Part shown: positions 55,246 to 55,247 of the stretch, piece after piece
How positions within the stretch are numbered: position 1 is the first letter of the stretch
Layout: the number at the start of each line of letters is the position of its first letter
NCBI GenBank assembly: GCA_949287225.1
Contig: CASEFP010000101.1
Span: 1 to 55,247, forward strand
Source: an uncultured Lentisphaeria bacterium
Lineage (GTDB): Bacteria; Verrucomicrobiota; Lentisphaeria; Victivallales; UBA1829
Length of the DNA: 55,247 nt
Reading direction: 5' to 3'
Translations under genes and position numbers: made by a program
Notes under the pieces: model-generated
Told to the model about the DNA's origin: nothing
What the model saw: only the letters and a program-made list of their open reading frames with translations
Databases searched by the model: none

Positions 55246-55247
55246 GA

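Overview
The window looks like a chromosomal segment from the phylum Lentisphaerota (Victivallis-like gut or host-associated relatives). This assignment is an inference. It rests on several proteins with the N-terminal signature [17 protein letters not shown], several GntR-type DNA-binding domains joined to sugar-binding sensor domains, secreted DUF4838-type proteins, and a dxr-rseP-ispG housekeeping cluster. I saw no rRNA, tRNA, phage or transposase gene.

Layout. 1-5.6 kb: a stem-loop array at the left edge, then an IclR regulator divergent from a GH13 enzyme across a rich operator region, a GntR/LacI regulator divergent from a sugar isomerase/epimerase-like gene, and a ZIP metal transporter. 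5.7-12.2 kb: an S41 peptidase, a minus-strand operon (nucleoside deoxyribosyltransferase, NUDIX, sorbitol/sorbose-type dehydrogenase) and a GNAT-like protein. 12.3-23.6 kb: L-fucose isomerase; a plus-strand housekeeping run pyrH, epimerase-like, frr, GT39-like glycosyltransferase, tyrA and radical SAM; a minus-strand tolB-folC pair; and an esterase. 23.6-33.1 kb: two minus-strand copies of one gene order: GntR-type regulator, pseudopilin, large secreted DUF4838 protein. 33.4-36.3 kb: an FAD-dependent oxidoreductase translationally coupled to a release-factor-like protein, and a Bax-inhibitor-1 family protein. 36.3-38.3 kb: a GntR regulator and a pseudopilin whose 3' end is replaced by a repeated stem-loop array. 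38.5-44.5 kb: folE, a DUF4886 protein, dtd, dxr, rseP, ispG. 44.5-50 kb: AraC regulator, pseudopilin, large glycosidase-like protein, Gfo/Idh/MocA dehydrogenase. 50-55.2 kb: an unrecognised 676-residue protein behind a textbook LacI-type operator, and a large glycoside-hydrolase-like protein with a CBM9-like domain.

How it works together. The recurring theme is small carbohydrate-responsive units. Three intact copies and one broken copy of the order regulator - pseudopilin - large secreted carbohydrate-active protein occur here. Each has a different sensor: GntR/LacI, GntR fused to a solute-binding-protein domain, GntR/LacI again in the broken copy, and AraC. My reading is that each unit makes a substrate-induced secreted enzyme together with a dedicated pilin-like protein. 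Fucose isomerase, epimerases, dehydrogenases and the GH13 enzyme fit intracellular processing of the released sugars. Two things look least explained: this repeated unit, and the stem-loop arrays at 1-151 and 36361-36697, which share a core sequence; the second has overrun a pseudopilin gene.
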